Numbered from the stretch's first letter, positions 53,032 to 62,178 are shown. The stretch: DNA of 64,000 bases from Streptomyces venezuelae (GCF_008642275.1 NZ_CP029189.1:2851001-2915000); one strand, 5' to 3'. The notes: generated by a model from the sequence alone, not told the origin. A program made the numbers and translations.

Positions 53032-54976
53032 CGGCTCGGTCCTCCTGTTGTGCCTGCTCGGCCGGGCGGGCCACGACCCGGGCCCCGTTCCCCGGCAGGG
53101 CCGTCGGGTCGGCGGGCACCGGCATCGCCCCGGCGACGGGCGAGCGCGGCGGTATCGGCGAGCGGTCGCCCGAGGCCGCCGGCGTACGCTCCGCCGCGCC
53201 GCCCGCGGCCTCGGCGGCGGCCCGGGCCCGGTTGCCCCGGGAGTCCTCGGGCTCCAACGGGATGGGCGAGCCCCGCAACGGCTCGTCGGCCGTGCGCGGC
53301 AGGGTCAGACGGAACTGCGAGCCGCCGCCCGGCTCGCCCCACGCCTGCAGCCAGCCTCCGTGCAACCGGGCGTCCTCGACGGCGATGGACAGGCCGAGGC
53401 CGGTCCCGCCGGTCGTACGCGCCCGCGCCGGGTCGGCCCGCCAGAAACGGTTGAAGACGCGGGTGGCCTCGCCGGGCTTCAGCCCGACCCCGTAGTCCCG
53501 TACGGCGACGGCGACGGCCCCTCCCGCGGACGCCAGCCGGACCACCACGTCGCGGCCCTCGCCGTGCTCCACGGCGTTGACGACCAGATTGCGCAGCACC
53601 CGCTCCACCCGCCGGGCGTCCGCCTCGGCGATGACCGGCTGGGTGTCGCCCAGGACCCGGATCCGGGTCCCCTTGTGCTCGGCGAGCGGCTCGGCGCCGT
53701 CGATGACCCGGCGCACGACGTCACGCAGGTCGATGGGCTCGGCCTCCAGGGCCGCCGCCCCGGCGTCGAAGCGGCTGATCTCCAGCAGGTCGGCCAGCAG
53801 CGACTCGAACCGGTCGAGCTGCCCGGCGAGCAGCTCGGCGGAGCGCGCGGTGATCGGGTCGAAGTCCACCCGCGCGTCGTGGATGACGTCGGCGGCCATC
53901 CGTACCGTCGTCAGCGGGGTACGCAGTTCGTGCGACACGTCCGAGACGAAACGGCGCTGCATCCGGGACAGCTCCTCCAACTGCTGGATCTTGTTCTGGA
54001 GGTTCTGCGCCATCTTGTTGAAGGCCTCGCCGAGGCGCGCGATGTCGTCCTCGCCGGTGACCTTCATCCGCTCCTGCAGCCGCCCCGCCGAGAGCCGCTC
54101 GGCGATCCCGGCGGCCATCCGGACAGGGGTCACCACCTGGCGCACGACGAGCCAGGCGATGCCGCAGAGCAGGACGACGACGAACAGACCCGCGGTCACG
54201 ATGGTGACCTTGATCAGGTTGAGGGACTCCTCCTCCTGCGTGAGCGGGAAGAGGTAGTACAGGTCGTACGGGTCGCCGTTGATGTCCGAGAGCCGCTTGC
54301 CGATCACCAGTGCCGGCTCGGGCTCCTTCGCCCTGTCCCCGCTCGTGTACCGGATCTCGGAGAAGGTCTTGAAGGCACCGGTGGCACGGTTGACGGCCCG
54401 GCGCAGCGGCAGCGGCACACTGGCGGTCGGGTCCACGTTCCCGGAGGCCCGGGCGCCCTTGACGCCCTGCGTCCCGGGCAGCGCCTCGTCGCCCGTACCC
54501 GCGCCCAGCGCGACGACCTCGAAGGCCGTCTGGCCACCACTGGCCAACTGCTTGACCAGGGAGTTCATCCAGGTACTGGCGTCCCGGCCGACCTTGTTGT
54601 CGGTGGCGTCGGGCCCGTCCACCGTGGCCGGGGCGTTGGCCTTCTCCTGCGCCACCGCGAACCCGCCCGCGGCCTGGCTCTGCGCCGCCTCCTCCTTGGC
54701 TTCGAGGAGACCCCTGCTGACCTGCGCGATGACGACGAACCCCAGCGCGAGGACCACGGCGAGCGAGATCAGCAGGGTGGCCGCGACCACCCGCAGCTGG
54801 ATGTTGCGCCGCCACATGCGGACAGCCGGAAGCAGCGGCCGGCGTGCCAGGCGCACGAAGAGCCGCAGCACCCGGCTGCTCGACGCCCGGTCCCGGAAGA
54901 GCCGGCCGAGGCGCAGCCTCCACGGGCTGAGGCCGCCCGGGACCCTGCCGGACATGCCGGACGTACCGGACTGCAC
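53021..54976 (-). CDS. mtrB: Sensor histidine kinase MtrB
   Basis: A 651-residue membrane kinase. Helix 1 (about 62-85, LRVVAATLLISLAVVLALGFVV) and helix 2 (about 223-245) flank an extracytoplasmic sensor. A HAMP domain (about 246-298), the H-box FVSDVSHELRTPLTTVRM (about 307-324) and the ATPase motifs N (LRNLVVNAVEHGEG), G1 (VRDYGVGL) and G2 (GGTGLGLSI) follow. The C-terminal tail is Ala/Pro-rich. The start is uncertain: I use the GTG two bases past the mtrA stop; a GTG at 55009 and an ATG at 54955 are alternatives, and none has a strong ribosome-binding site. It phosphorylates MtrA and is modulated by LpqB. Confidence 0.93.
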   Translation of the reverse strand: MQSGTSGMSGRVPGGLSPWRLRLGRLFRDRASSSRVLRLFVRLARRPLLPAVRMWRRNIQLRVVAATLLISLAVVLALGFVVIAQVSRGLLEAKEEAAQSQAAGGFAVAQEKANAPATVDGPDATDNKVGRDASTWMNSLVKQLASGGQTAFEVVALGAGTGDEALPGTQGVKGARASGNVDPTASVPLPLRRAVNRATGAFKTFSEIRYTSGDRAKEPEPALVIGKRLSDINGDPYDLYYLFPLTQEEESLNLIKVTIVTAGLFVVVLLCGIAWLVVRQVVTPVRMAAGIAERLSAGRLQERMKVTGEDDIARLGEAFNKMAQNLQNKIQQLEELSRMQRRFVSDVSHELRTPLTTVRMAADVIHDARVDFDPITARSAELLAGQLDRFESLLADLLEISRFDAGAAALEAEPIDLRDVVRRVIDGAEPLAEHKGTRIRVLGDTQPVIAEADARRVERVLRNLVVNAVEHGEGRDVVVRLASAGGAVAVAVRDYGVGLKPGEATRVFNRFWRADPARARTTGGTGLGLSIAVEDARLHGGWLQAWGEPGGGSQFRLTLPRTADEPLRGSPIPLEPEDSRGNRARAAAEAAGGAAERTPAASGDRSPIPPRSPVAGAMPVPADPTALPGNGARVVARPAEQAQQEDRADGR

Positions 54977-54977
54977 G

Positions 54978-55667
54978 TCAGCTGGGTCCGGCCTTGTAGC
55001 CGACACCACGCACCGTCACGACGATCTCGGGGCGCTCCGGATCCTTCTCGACCTTGGAGCGCAGACGCTGCACGTGCACGTTGACCAGACGGGTGTCCGC
55101 CGCGTGCCGGTAGCCCCAGACCTGCTCCAGCAGCACCTCACGGGTGAAGACCTGCCAGGGCTTGCGCGCGAGCGCGACCAGCAGGTCGAACTCCAGCGGG
55201 GTCAGCGCGATCGAGGCACCGTCCCGCTTGACCGAATGCCCGGCCACGTCGATGACCAGGTCACCGATGGCCAGCTGCTCGGGTGCGGGCTCCTCCGACC
55301 GCCGCAGACGGGCCCGGATGCGGGCCACCAGCTCCTTCGGCTTGAACGGCTTCACGATGTAGTCGTCGGCCCCGGACTCCAGACCCACGACGACGTCGAC
55401 CGTGTCGCTCTTCGCGGTGAGCATGACGATCGGCACACCGGACTCCGCCCGGATCAGGCGGCAGACCTCTATGCCGTCCCTCCCGGGCAGCATGAGGTCC
55501 AGCAGCACCAGGTCCGGCTTCGCCTCCCGGAAGGCAGCAAGTGCCTTGTCACCGTCCGCTACGAACGACGGCTCAAAACCTTCTCCACGCAGCACAATGC
55601 CGAGCATCTCGGCCAGCGCGGTGTCGTCGTCGACGACAAGGACGCGTCCCTTCATGGTTGACATCAT
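54978..55667 (-). CDS. mtrA: OmpR-family response regulator MtrA
   Basis: A 229-residue regulator, the normal family length. Receiver domain residues 6-118 with acidic pocket VVDDD, phosphoacceptor Asp in LVLLDLMLPG and switch Lys in IVKPFKPKE; the winged helix (about 130-228) carries LTPLEFDLLVALARKP and VHVQRLRSKVE. In Streptomyces MtrA controls development, cell-wall and specialised metabolism genes. ATG at 55667, with a second ATG immediately following. First gene of mtrA-mtrB-lpqB; promoter within the 313-bp divergent region. Confidence 0.97.
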   Translation of the reverse strand: MMSTMKGRVLVVDDDTALAEMLGIVLRGEGFEPSFVADGDKALAAFREAKPDLVLLDLMLPGRDGIEVCRLIRAESGVPIVMLTAKSDTVDVVVGLESGADDYIVKPFKPKELVARIRARLRRSEEPAPEQLAIGDLVIDVAGHSVKRDGASIALTPLEFDLLVALARKPWQVFTREVLLEQVWGYRHAADTRLVNVHVQRLRSKVEKDPERPEIVVTVRGVGYKAGPS

Positions 55668-55980
55668 CCCATTAGCTATTCGTTACCCGGCGGTGAGCTG
55701 TCCCACAGCCAAAAGGGCTGGAAATCGACCCTCGGACCTGCGTCGGGAGCAGCCCCACCAGTCTGCCCCCGATCGGGGCGACTATTGAAGGTACGGGCTG
55801 CGAAGACCCCGCAACACCGCCCGTGACCGTCCGACCGGTCGGGATCGCCCCGGCGCGACCCCTTCCGACCCGCCACCGCACCCGATCTGCCGCCAACCCC
55901 CTACTCCGTTCGGGCCCCCCACGTGGCACGATGGCAGCGACCAGCGCCCCGCCGCGGCAGGCGCACATGAAGGAGTGACG
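55668..55980. other. Divergent promoter region between mtrA and the membrane-protein operon
   Basis: 313 bp serving two directions. An MtrA/AfsQ1-like half-site pair GTTAC-N6-GTGAG lies at 55682-55697, next to the mtrA start. No coding sequence is supported. Confidence 0.55.
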
Positions 55981-57225
55981 ATGAACGACTCTCCGGGCTG
56001 GGCTACGCCCGGATCCTCTCCGTCCGACGGCGAGCGGCCGGGCACCGAAAGCGGCGCGCGCGAGCAGCCCGCCCAGGCCACACCGCCCGCCGCCGACCCC
56101 AAGTGGTCCGCCGAGCAGCCACCGCCCGGTCAGTGGTCGAGCCCGGGCACCACGCCGCCCGCCGCTCCCCAGGCGCAGCCCGGGCCCACGGGCTGGGGAC
56201 AGCAGCCGGGCACCCCTCAGACGGGCCCGTACGGCTCCCAGTACGGCTACCCGGGCGGCCCCGGCCAGTGGGGCCAGCCCCCCGCCGCCAAGCCCGGTGT
56301 GATCCCCCTGCGGCCCCTGGGCCTCGGCGAGATCCTCGACGGCGCGGTCGCCACCATGCGCACCCACTGGCGGTCGGTACTGCCGATCACCCTCGTCGTG
56401 GCCACCGTCGTCCAGGTCATCAGCGTGATCGTCCAGAAGTTCATGCTGGACGACCTCGCCTTCGCCGCGACCCCGGAAGCCGGCCCCGACGAGCTCATCG
56501 ACTCGCTCGGCAGCACCCTCGGCGCGTCCGCGGTGATCCAGTTCATCCAGTTCCTGGGCACGATCCTGGTCACGGCGATGCTCACGATGGTCTTCAGCCG
56601 CGCCGTGCTCGGCCAGCAGTCCTCGGTCTCCGGCGCCTGGCGCGAGTCCCGCCCGCAGCTGCTGCGCCTGATGGGGCTCACCGTGCTGATGGCCCTCGGC
56701 GCCGTCCTGCTCGGCGCCGTCCTGATCGTGCCCGGCATCCTCGCCGAGTCCGTCGGCCTCGCCTTCCTCGGCCTCGCCCTCTGGGTCCCGCTCCTGTTCT
56801 GGCTCGGCATCAAGTTCGTCCTGGCCTCACCCGCCCTGATGCTGGAGAAGAGCACCGTCCTCAAGGCCTTCGCGCGCTCCTCCAAGCTCGTCAAGAACAC
56901 CTGGTGGCGCATCTTCGGCATCTCGGCCCTCACCACCATCATCGCCTTCTTCGTCTCGGCGATGATCGTCGCCCCGTTCCAGATCATCAGCCTGCTCGCC
57001 TTCAGCGGTGGCCTCGACGCCATGGAGGACGGCAGCGGCATGAGCAACTGGGGCGTCCTGATCGGCCCCGCGATCGGCCTGATCATCGCGCAGACCATCG
57101 TCATGCCCTTCCAGTCCGGCGTCACCGTGCTCCTGTACGTCGACCAGCGCATCCGCCGCGAGGGACTCGACCTGGAACTCGCCCGGGCCGCCGGCCTGGA
57201 GAACTACGGCACGACCGGAGGCTGA
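55981..57225 (+). CDS. Multi-pass membrane protein with Pro/Gly-rich N-terminus
   Basis: A 414-residue protein. The first 105 residues are Pro/Gly/Gln-rich and disordered. About six helices follow (for example VLPITLVVATVVQVISVIV, ALGAVLLGAVLIVPGILA, IIAFFVSAMIVAPFQIISLL). The domain resembles the glycerophosphoryl diester phosphodiesterase membrane-domain family, but no catalytic GDPD domain is present; function unknown. AAGGAG precedes the ATG at 55981. It leads a five-gene operon with spacing of seven bases or less throughout. Confidence 0.88.
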   Translation: MNDSPGWATPGSSPSDGERPGTESGAREQPAQATPPAADPKWSAEQPPPGQWSSPGTTPPAAPQAQPGPTGWGQQPGTPQTGPYGSQYGYPGGPGQWGQPPAAKPGVIPLRPLGLGEILDGAVATMRTHWRSVLPITLVVATVVQVISVIVQKFMLDDLAFAATPEAGPDELIDSLGSTLGASAVIQFIQFLGTILVTAMLTMVFSRAVLGQQSSVSGAWRESRPQLLRLMGLTVLMALGAVLLGAVLIVPGILAESVGLAFLGLALWVPLLFWLGIKFVLASPALMLEKSTVLKAFARSSKLVKNTWWRIFGISALTTIIAFFVSAMIVAPFQIISLLAFSGGLDAMEDGSGMSNWGVLIGPAIGLIIAQTIVMPFQSGVTVLLYVDQRIRREGLDLELARAAGLENYGTTGG

Positions 57226-57232
57226 CGCACAG

Positions 57233-57913
57233 ATGATGAGTACGGGGGGCCTCATCACCCGCGCCGCGGCGCTCCTGCCGAGCGCCGAGACACCACCGGT
57301 GACGACACCGCGCGAACCCGCCAGGGAAGCGGCCGAACGCGAACTGTCCAAGCCGATGTACCACGAGAACGACCCGAGCCTGTTCGACCGCGCCCTGCGC
57401 AAGTTCTTCGACTGGCTCGACGACATGCTCGGCGCCGCCTCCGGGGCGACCCCCGGAGGCGGCTTCGGCCTCCTCGTCGTCCTCGTCCTCGTGGTCCTCG
57501 CCGTCGGCGCCCTCTGGTGGCGCCTGGGCACCCCCGGCCGGATCACCACCGGGACCACCGCCCTCTTCCCCGACGGCACGCGCAGCGCCGCCGACCACCG
57601 GACCGCCGCCGACGCCCACGCCGCCGCCGGCCGCTGGACCGAAGCCGTCCAGGAACGCATGCGCGCCGTCGTCCGCTCCCTGGAGGAGCGCACCCTCCTC
57701 GACCCGCGCCCCGGACGCACCGCCGACGAGGCCGCCGCCGAAGCCGCGCTCTCCCTCCCCGACCACGCCGCGGAACTCCACGCCGCCGCCCGTACCTTCG
57801 ACGACGTCACCTACGGCGGCCGCACCGCCGACGCCGACACGTACGCCCGCCTGCGCGCCCTCGACCTCACCCTGGACCGCGCGAAGCCGCTGCTGACGGG
57901 ACCCACCGCATGA
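57233..57913 (+). CDS. DUF4129 membrane protein
   Basis: A 226-residue single-pass protein. One helix (about 80-99, GLLVVLVLVVLAVGALWW) separates an outer N-terminal segment from a cytoplasmic DUF4129 domain (about 120-215; AGRWTEAVQERMRAVVRSLE, RTADEAAAEAA). DUF4129 proteins often accompany MoxR/DUF58 genes and transglutaminase-like proteins. Its stop overlaps the next start (ATGA). Confidence 0.9.
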   Translation: MMSTGGLITRAAALLPSAETPPVTTPREPAREAAERELSKPMYHENDPSLFDRALRKFFDWLDDMLGAASGATPGGGFGLLVVLVLVVLAVGALWWRLGTPGRITTGTTALFPDGTRSAADHRTAADAHAAAGRWTEAVQERMRAVVRSLEERTLLDPRPGRTADEAAAEAALSLPDHAAELHAAARTFDDVTYGGRTADADTYARLRALDLTLDRAKPLLTGPTA

Positions 57914-59199
57914 CCGGCCCGACCGATCCGGCGCCGCCGACGGCCATGGAGGCCCGACCGGCCCCCGACACCCGCGAAGGCACCCCCGGCCACGACCCCG
58001 GCCCCGCACCCGCGCCCGCGCCCGCCATGGCCGGCGACCCGCGCACCCGCCGCCTGCGCGGGATCCGCCGCGCCCTCACCGCCGTGGCCGTCCTCGCCGC
58101 CGGCGCCATCGCCGTGGCCGCCCTCGGCTCCGGCAGCCGCCACGGCTACCTCGACCCCCGCACCACCGACCCCTTCGGCAGTCACGCCGTCGCCGAGCTC
58201 CTGAAGGACCGCGGCGTCACCACCCGCGTGGTCACCACCGCCCGCGAAGCCGCCGACGCCGCCGGCCCCCGCACCACCCTCCTGGTCACCGACCCCGACC
58301 GGCTCGGCGCCACCCAGCGCGACGTCATCCGCTCGGCCATCGACCTCTCCGGCGGCCGCACCGTCCTCCTCGCCCCCACCACCCACAGCCTCACCGGCCT
58401 CTCCCCCGGCGTGCGCACCGCGGGCGACGCCGACACGGACCGCCCCGACCCCGGCTGCACCCTGCCCGCCGCCACCTCGGCCGGCCGCGCCGACACCGGC
58501 GGCGGCCTCGCCTACAGCACCGCCCTCCCCCGGGCCACCGCCTGCTACCCCAGCGGCGGCCACCCCACCCTGCTCGTCCTGCCCACCGGCCCCACCGGCG
58601 GCGACACCGTCGTCCTCGGCTCCGAGACGATCCTCCTCAACGAGTCGCTCGCCGACGAAGGCAACGCCTCCCTCGCCCTCCAGCTCCTCGGCTCCCGCCC
58701 GGACCTCGTCTGGTACCTGCCGTCCCTCGCCGACTCCGACGCCGACTCCGCGTCCTCCGACGAGGACCAGAGCCTCTTCGACCTCATCCCGGCCGGCTGG
58801 TCCTGGGCCCTGCTCCAGCTCTTCGTCGCCGCGGCCCTCGCCGCCCTCTGGCGCGCCCGGCGCCTGGGCCCCCTCGTCACCGAGAAGCTCCCCGTCGCCA
58901 TCCGCGCCTCCGAGGCCACCGAGGGCCGCGCCCGCCTCTACCGCAAGGCCGACGCCCGCGACCGCGCCGCCACCGTGCTGCGCGCCGCCACCCGCGAACG
59001 CCTCGCCGCACTGGTCGGCGTACCGCACACCCAGGCCCACGACCCGTCGGCACTGGCCCCGGCCGTCTCCGCCCGCCTGACCGGCGAGCCCCGGGACGTG
59101 ACCGCCCTCCTCTTCGGCACCACCCCCTCCGACGACGCGGCACTCGTCGCGCTCGCCGACCACCTCGACGCCCTCGAAAGAGAGGTCCGTACGTCATGA
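57910..59199 (+). CDS. DUF4350 membrane protein
   Basis: A 429-residue protein with two helices: near residues 53-72 (ALTAVAVLAAGAIAVAALG) and near 298-316. Between them lies an outer GATase-like/DUF4350 domain (HAVAELLKDRGVTTRVVTT, LLVTDPDRLG). The C-terminal cytoplasmic part contains a region of about 100 residues. Function is unknown; the family co-occurs with MoxR-DUF58. ATGA overlaps on both sides show tight coupling. Confidence 0.9.
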   Translation: MTGPTDPAPPTAMEARPAPDTREGTPGHDPGPAPAPAPAMAGDPRTRRLRGIRRALTAVAVLAAGAIAVAALGSGSRHGYLDPRTTDPFGSHAVAELLKDRGVTTRVVTTAREAADAAGPRTTLLVTDPDRLGATQRDVIRSAIDLSGGRTVLLAPTTHSLTGLSPGVRTAGDADTDRPDPGCTLPAATSAGRADTGGGLAYSTALPRATACYPSGGHPTLLVLPTGPTGGDTVVLGSETILLNESLADEGNASLALQLLGSRPDLVWYLPSLADSDADSASSDEDQSLFDLIPAGWSWALLQLFVAAALAALWRARRLGPLVTEKLPVAIRASEATEGRARLYRKADARDRAATVLRAATRERLAALVGVPHTQAHDPSALAPAVSARLTGEPRDVTALLFGTTPSDDAALVALADHLDALEREVRTS

Positions 59200-60182
59200 C
59201 GTACCCGGCCACCGAGTCCACGGCAGTGACCGCGGACAGCGCCCGCGCTTCCCTCGAAGCGCTCCGCACCGAGATCGGCAAGGCCGTGGTCGGGCAGGAC
59301 TCCGCCGTCACCGGACTCGTCGTGGCGCTCCTGTGCCGCGGCCACGTCCTCCTCGAAGGCGTCCCCGGCGTCGCCAAGACCCTCCTCGTACGGGCCCTGG
59401 CCGCCTCCCTCGAACTCGACACCAAGCGCGTCCAGTTCACCCCGGACCTGATGCCGAGCGACGTCACCGGCTCACTCGTCTACGACGCCCGCACCGCCGA
59501 GTTCTCCTTCCAGGACGGCCCGGTCTTCACCAACCTCCTCCTCGCGGACGAGATCAACCGCACCCCTCCCAAGACCCAGTCCTCCCTCCTCGAAGCCATG
59601 GAGGAGCGCCAGGTCACCGTCGACGGCACGCCGCGCAAGCTGCCCGACCCCTTCCTCGTCGCCGCCACCATGAACCCGGTCGAGTACGAGGGCACGTACC
59701 CCCTCCCGGAAGCCCAGCTGGACCGCTTCCTCCTCAAGCTCACCGTCCCCCTGCCCTCCCGCGAGGACGAGATCGGGGTGCTGACCCGCCACGCCGCCGG
59801 CTTCAACCCCCGCGACCTGCACGCCGCGGGCATCCGCCCGGTCGCCGGCCCTGCCCAGCTCGAAGCCGCCCGCCGGGCCGTCGCCGACGTCGCCGTCTCC
59901 CCCGAGATCGCCGGCTACGTCGTCGACGTCTGCCGCGCCACCCGCGAATCGCCGTCCCTCACCCTCGGCGTCTCCCCCCGCGGTGCGACCGCCCTGCTGG
60001 CCACCTCCCGCGCCTGGGCCTGGCTCACCGGCCGCGACTACGTCACTCCCGACGACGTCAAGGCCCTCGCCCTGCCGACCCTGCGCCACCGGGTCCAGCT
60101 GCGTCCGGAGGCGGAGATGGAGGGAGTCACCGCCGACGCCGTCATCACCGCGATCCTCTCCCACGTCCCCGTACCGCGCTGA
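59196..60182 (+). CDS. MoxR-family AAA+ ATPase
   Basis: A 328-residue AAA+ chaperone-like ATPase. Walker A EGVPGVAKT (54-62), Walker B LLLADEINRTPPK (about 113-125), sensor 1 ATMNPVEYEG, and the lid with sensor 2 region SPRGATALL. MoxR proteins assemble or activate partner complexes, typically with VWA or DUF58 proteins; the partner is encoded next. ATGA overlap with the upstream gene, TGATG overlap downstream. Confidence 0.95.
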   Translation: MTYPATESTAVTADSARASLEALRTEIGKAVVGQDSAVTGLVVALLCRGHVLLEGVPGVAKTLLVRALAASLELDTKRVQFTPDLMPSDVTGSLVYDARTAEFSFQDGPVFTNLLLADEINRTPPKTQSSLLEAMEERQVTVDGTPRKLPDPFLVAATMNPVEYEGTYPLPEAQLDRFLLKLTVPLPSREDEIGVLTRHAAGFNPRDLHAAGIRPVAGPAQLEAARRAVADVAVSPEIAGYVVDVCRATRESPSLTLGVSPRGATALLATSRAWAWLTGRDYVTPDDVKALALPTLRHRVQLRPEAEMEGVTADAVITAILSHVPVPR

Positions 60183-61492
60183 TGGCCCTCACCGGACGCG
60201 CCGCCCTGCTGGCGGCCCTCGGCAGCATCCCGGTCGGCCTCCTCGAACCGAGCTGGACCGGCATGCTCGCGGTCAACGCCCCGATCGCACTGGCCTGCGC
60301 GCTCGACTGCGCGCTCGCCGCGCCCGTGCGCGGCCTCGTACTGGCCCGCTCCGGAGACACCTCGGTCCGCCTCGGCGAACCCGCCGAAGTCCACCTCAGC
60401 GTCATCAACCCCAGCAGCCGAAAGCTCCGGGCCCGCGTCCGCGACGCGTGGCCCCCGAGCAGCTGGCTCCCGGGCACCGAACCCGCCGCGTCGCGCCACG
60501 AGGTGGTCGTCCCCGCGGGTGAACGCCGCCGGCTCACCACCCGGCTGCTGCCGACCCGGCGCGGAGACCGCCAGGCCGACCGCGTCACGATCCGCTCCTA
60601 CGGCCCGCTGGGCCTGTGGGCCCGCCAGGGCTCCCAGGTGTCCCCCTGGACCGTCCGGGTCCTGCCGCCCTTCACCAGCCGCAAGCACCTCCCGTCCCGG
60701 CTGGCCCGCCTGCGCGAACTCGACGGCCGCACCAGCGTCCTGACCCGCGGCGAGGGCACCGAGTTCGACAGCCTCCGCGACTACGTCCCGGGCGACGACA
60801 CCCGCTCCATCGACTGGCGCGCCACGGCCCGCCAGAACAAGGTGGCCGTCCGCACCTGGCGCCCGGAACGCGACCGGCACATCCTCATCTGCCTCGACAC
60901 CGGCCGCACCTCGGCGGGCCGCGTCGGCGACGCCCCCCGCCTGGACTCCGCGATGGACGCGGCCCTGCTCCTGGCCGCCCTGGCCACCCGCGCGGGCGAC
61001 CGCGTGGACCTGCTGGCCCACGACCGGCGTCCCCGCGCCCAGGTCCAGGGCCGCGCCGCGGCCGACGTGCTCCCGTCCTTCGTGAACGCGATGGCCACCC
61101 TCGAACCGGAACTGGTCGAGACGGACTCCCGCACCCTGGTCTCCACCATCCTCCGCAACGCCCCGCGCAGGTCCCTGGTGGTCCTCCTGACGAGCCTGGA
61201 CGCGGCCCCGATCGAAGAGGGCCTGCTGCCGGTACTCCCGCGTCTCACCCAGCGCCACACGGTCCTGCTGGCCTCGGTCTCCGACCCGCATGTCGCGGAC
61301 ATGTCACGTTCGCGCGGCACGGTGGACGCGGTCTACGAAGCCGCCGCCGGCACCCAGACCCAGTCCCAGCGCCGCCGCACCGCGGACCAGCTGACGCGCC
61401 ACGGCGTCCATGTCGTCGACGCGACCCCGGACACCCTGGCCCCGTCCCTCGCGGACGCCTACCTGGCCCTGAAAGCCGCCGGCCGTCTCTGA
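60182..61492 (+). CDS. DUF58 (MoxR-associated) protein
   Basis: A 436-residue protein. Two N-terminal hydrophobic segments (about 6-20, 28-48) anchor it. A beta-rich region and the DUF58 signature follow (GTEFDSLRDYVPGDDTRSID and WRATARQNKVAVRTW), then a VWA-like domain with the MIDAS-like start ILICLDTGRTSAG. DUF58 proteins work with MoxR ATPases in envelope stress or assembly tasks. Last gene of the operon; it is followed closely by the convergent VapBC-like pair. Confidence 0.93.
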   Translation: MALTGRAALLAALGSIPVGLLEPSWTGMLAVNAPIALACALDCALAAPVRGLVLARSGDTSVRLGEPAEVHLSVINPSSRKLRARVRDAWPPSSWLPGTEPAASRHEVVVPAGERRRLTTRLLPTRRGDRQADRVTIRSYGPLGLWARQGSQVSPWTVRVLPPFTSRKHLPSRLARLRELDGRTSVLTRGEGTEFDSLRDYVPGDDTRSIDWRATARQNKVAVRTWRPERDRHILICLDTGRTSAGRVGDAPRLDSAMDAALLLAALATRAGDRVDLLAHDRRPRAQVQGRAAADVLPSFVNAMATLEPELVETDSRTLVSTILRNAPRRSLVVLLTSLDAAPIEEGLLPVLPRLTQRHTVLLASVSDPHVADMSRSRGTVDAVYEAAAGTQTQSQRRRTADQLTRHGVHVVDATPDTLAPSLADAYLALKAAGRL

Positions 61493-61506
61493 GGAGCGAG
61501 GGGGAC

Positions 61507-61893
61507 TCAGCGGTTCAGATCGAAGACGCCCACTCCCTGCCCCTCGTAGGCCTTCGGCTCCACCGTGGCAACCAGTGCCTGCGAACCCCACTCGGGAAGG
61601 TGACGTGCGGCATGGGCGGCCGCTGCGACACCGGCCGGCACTCCGTCGCGGCACATCTGTGCCACAGCCAGGACGGCCGGATAGTCGAGGTCGAGCACGT
61701 GGATCACGTCGAGCTGACCGATGTGCTCAGCGATCCCTGCGAGAACCACGTCGGCCTCAAGGACCGACAGGACCGGCACCCACAACCGTGTGTCCGCATC
61801 GAGATGGGCACGGTGAATCAGCGCGGACACCTGGCGATTCCCGGACAGCGCGAGCAAGGACGGTGTGTCCAGGACGAGGTGGTGCTGGATCAC
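61507..61893 (-). CDS. PIN-domain toxin-like protein (VapC-like)
   Basis: A 128-residue protein with PIN-domain features: D9 (HLVLDTPSLLAL) and E46 (PVLSVLEADVVL) at the first two catalytic positions. The usual third acid, in a D-x-x-A-A-A motif, is not evident (VAAAAHAARHLPEW), and the fourth position reads TVE where TxD is usual. So it may be a divergent or weakened nuclease. The ATG overlaps the antitoxin stop by four bases, as in toxin-antitoxin operons. Convergent with the DUF58 gene, 14 bp away. Confidence 0.75.
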   Translation of the reverse strand: MIQHHLVLDTPSLLALSGNRQVSALIHRAHLDADTRLWVPVLSVLEADVVLAGIAEHIGQLDVIHVLDLDYPAVLAVAQMCRDGVPAGVAAAAHAARHLPEWGSQALVATVEPKAYEGQGVGVFDLNR

Positions 61894-62153
61894 GCGGCCG
61901 CGTCCTCCTGCCGTGCGAAGGCCTCACGGAGCCTTCGGCCCATGGCCGCACTCTCCTCGTCGGTCACGTCCACCCCGAAGTGCTCGGCCATATAGGCCCG
62001 GGCCCGCTCCGCTCGCTCCCGCCGCTCCTCTGCGGTCAGCGTCGTCTCGGCAAACTCCTGCACCAGAGACCGGATGGACGTCCCGCGGGACTCGGCGATG
62101 ACGGCCAGGCGGTCTCTCACCTCGGCCGGCACACGGATCATGGCATCAGACAT
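61890..62153 (-). CDS. Ribbon-helix-helix antitoxin-like protein (VapB-like)
   Basis: An 87-residue protein. The N-terminus (MSDAMIRVPAEVRDRLAVIAE) fits a ribbon-helix-helix DNA-binding domain, and the C-terminal Glu/Arg-rich helix would contact the toxin. ATG at 62153 has no ribosome-binding site; a TATACT -10 element lies six bases upstream, indicating a leaderless mRNA. A palindrome overlaps that -10, consistent with autoregulation. First gene of the pair. Confidence 0.8.
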   Translation of the reverse strand: MSDAMIRVPAEVRDRLAVIAESRGTSIRSLVQEFAETTLTAEERRERAERARAYMAEHFGVDVTDEESAAMGRRLREAFARQEDAAA

Positions 62154-62160
62154 GATCCGA

Positions 62161-62178
62161 GTATACGTCGACGTAAAC
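62161..62178 (-). promoter_or_regulatory. Leaderless promoter with overlapping palindrome for the VapBC-like pair
   Basis: The near-perfect 18-bp palindrome GTATACGTCGACGTAAAC (16 of 18 positions symmetric) includes the complement of the TATACT -10 box. The -10 ends six bases before the antitoxin ATG. Confidence 0.6.

Noticed and set aside
61507..62153. Recently acquired mobile island between the DUF58 gene and the rRNA operon
   Set aside because: Only a two-gene toxin-antitoxin-like pair is present, with no integrase, flanking repeats or obvious composition change.
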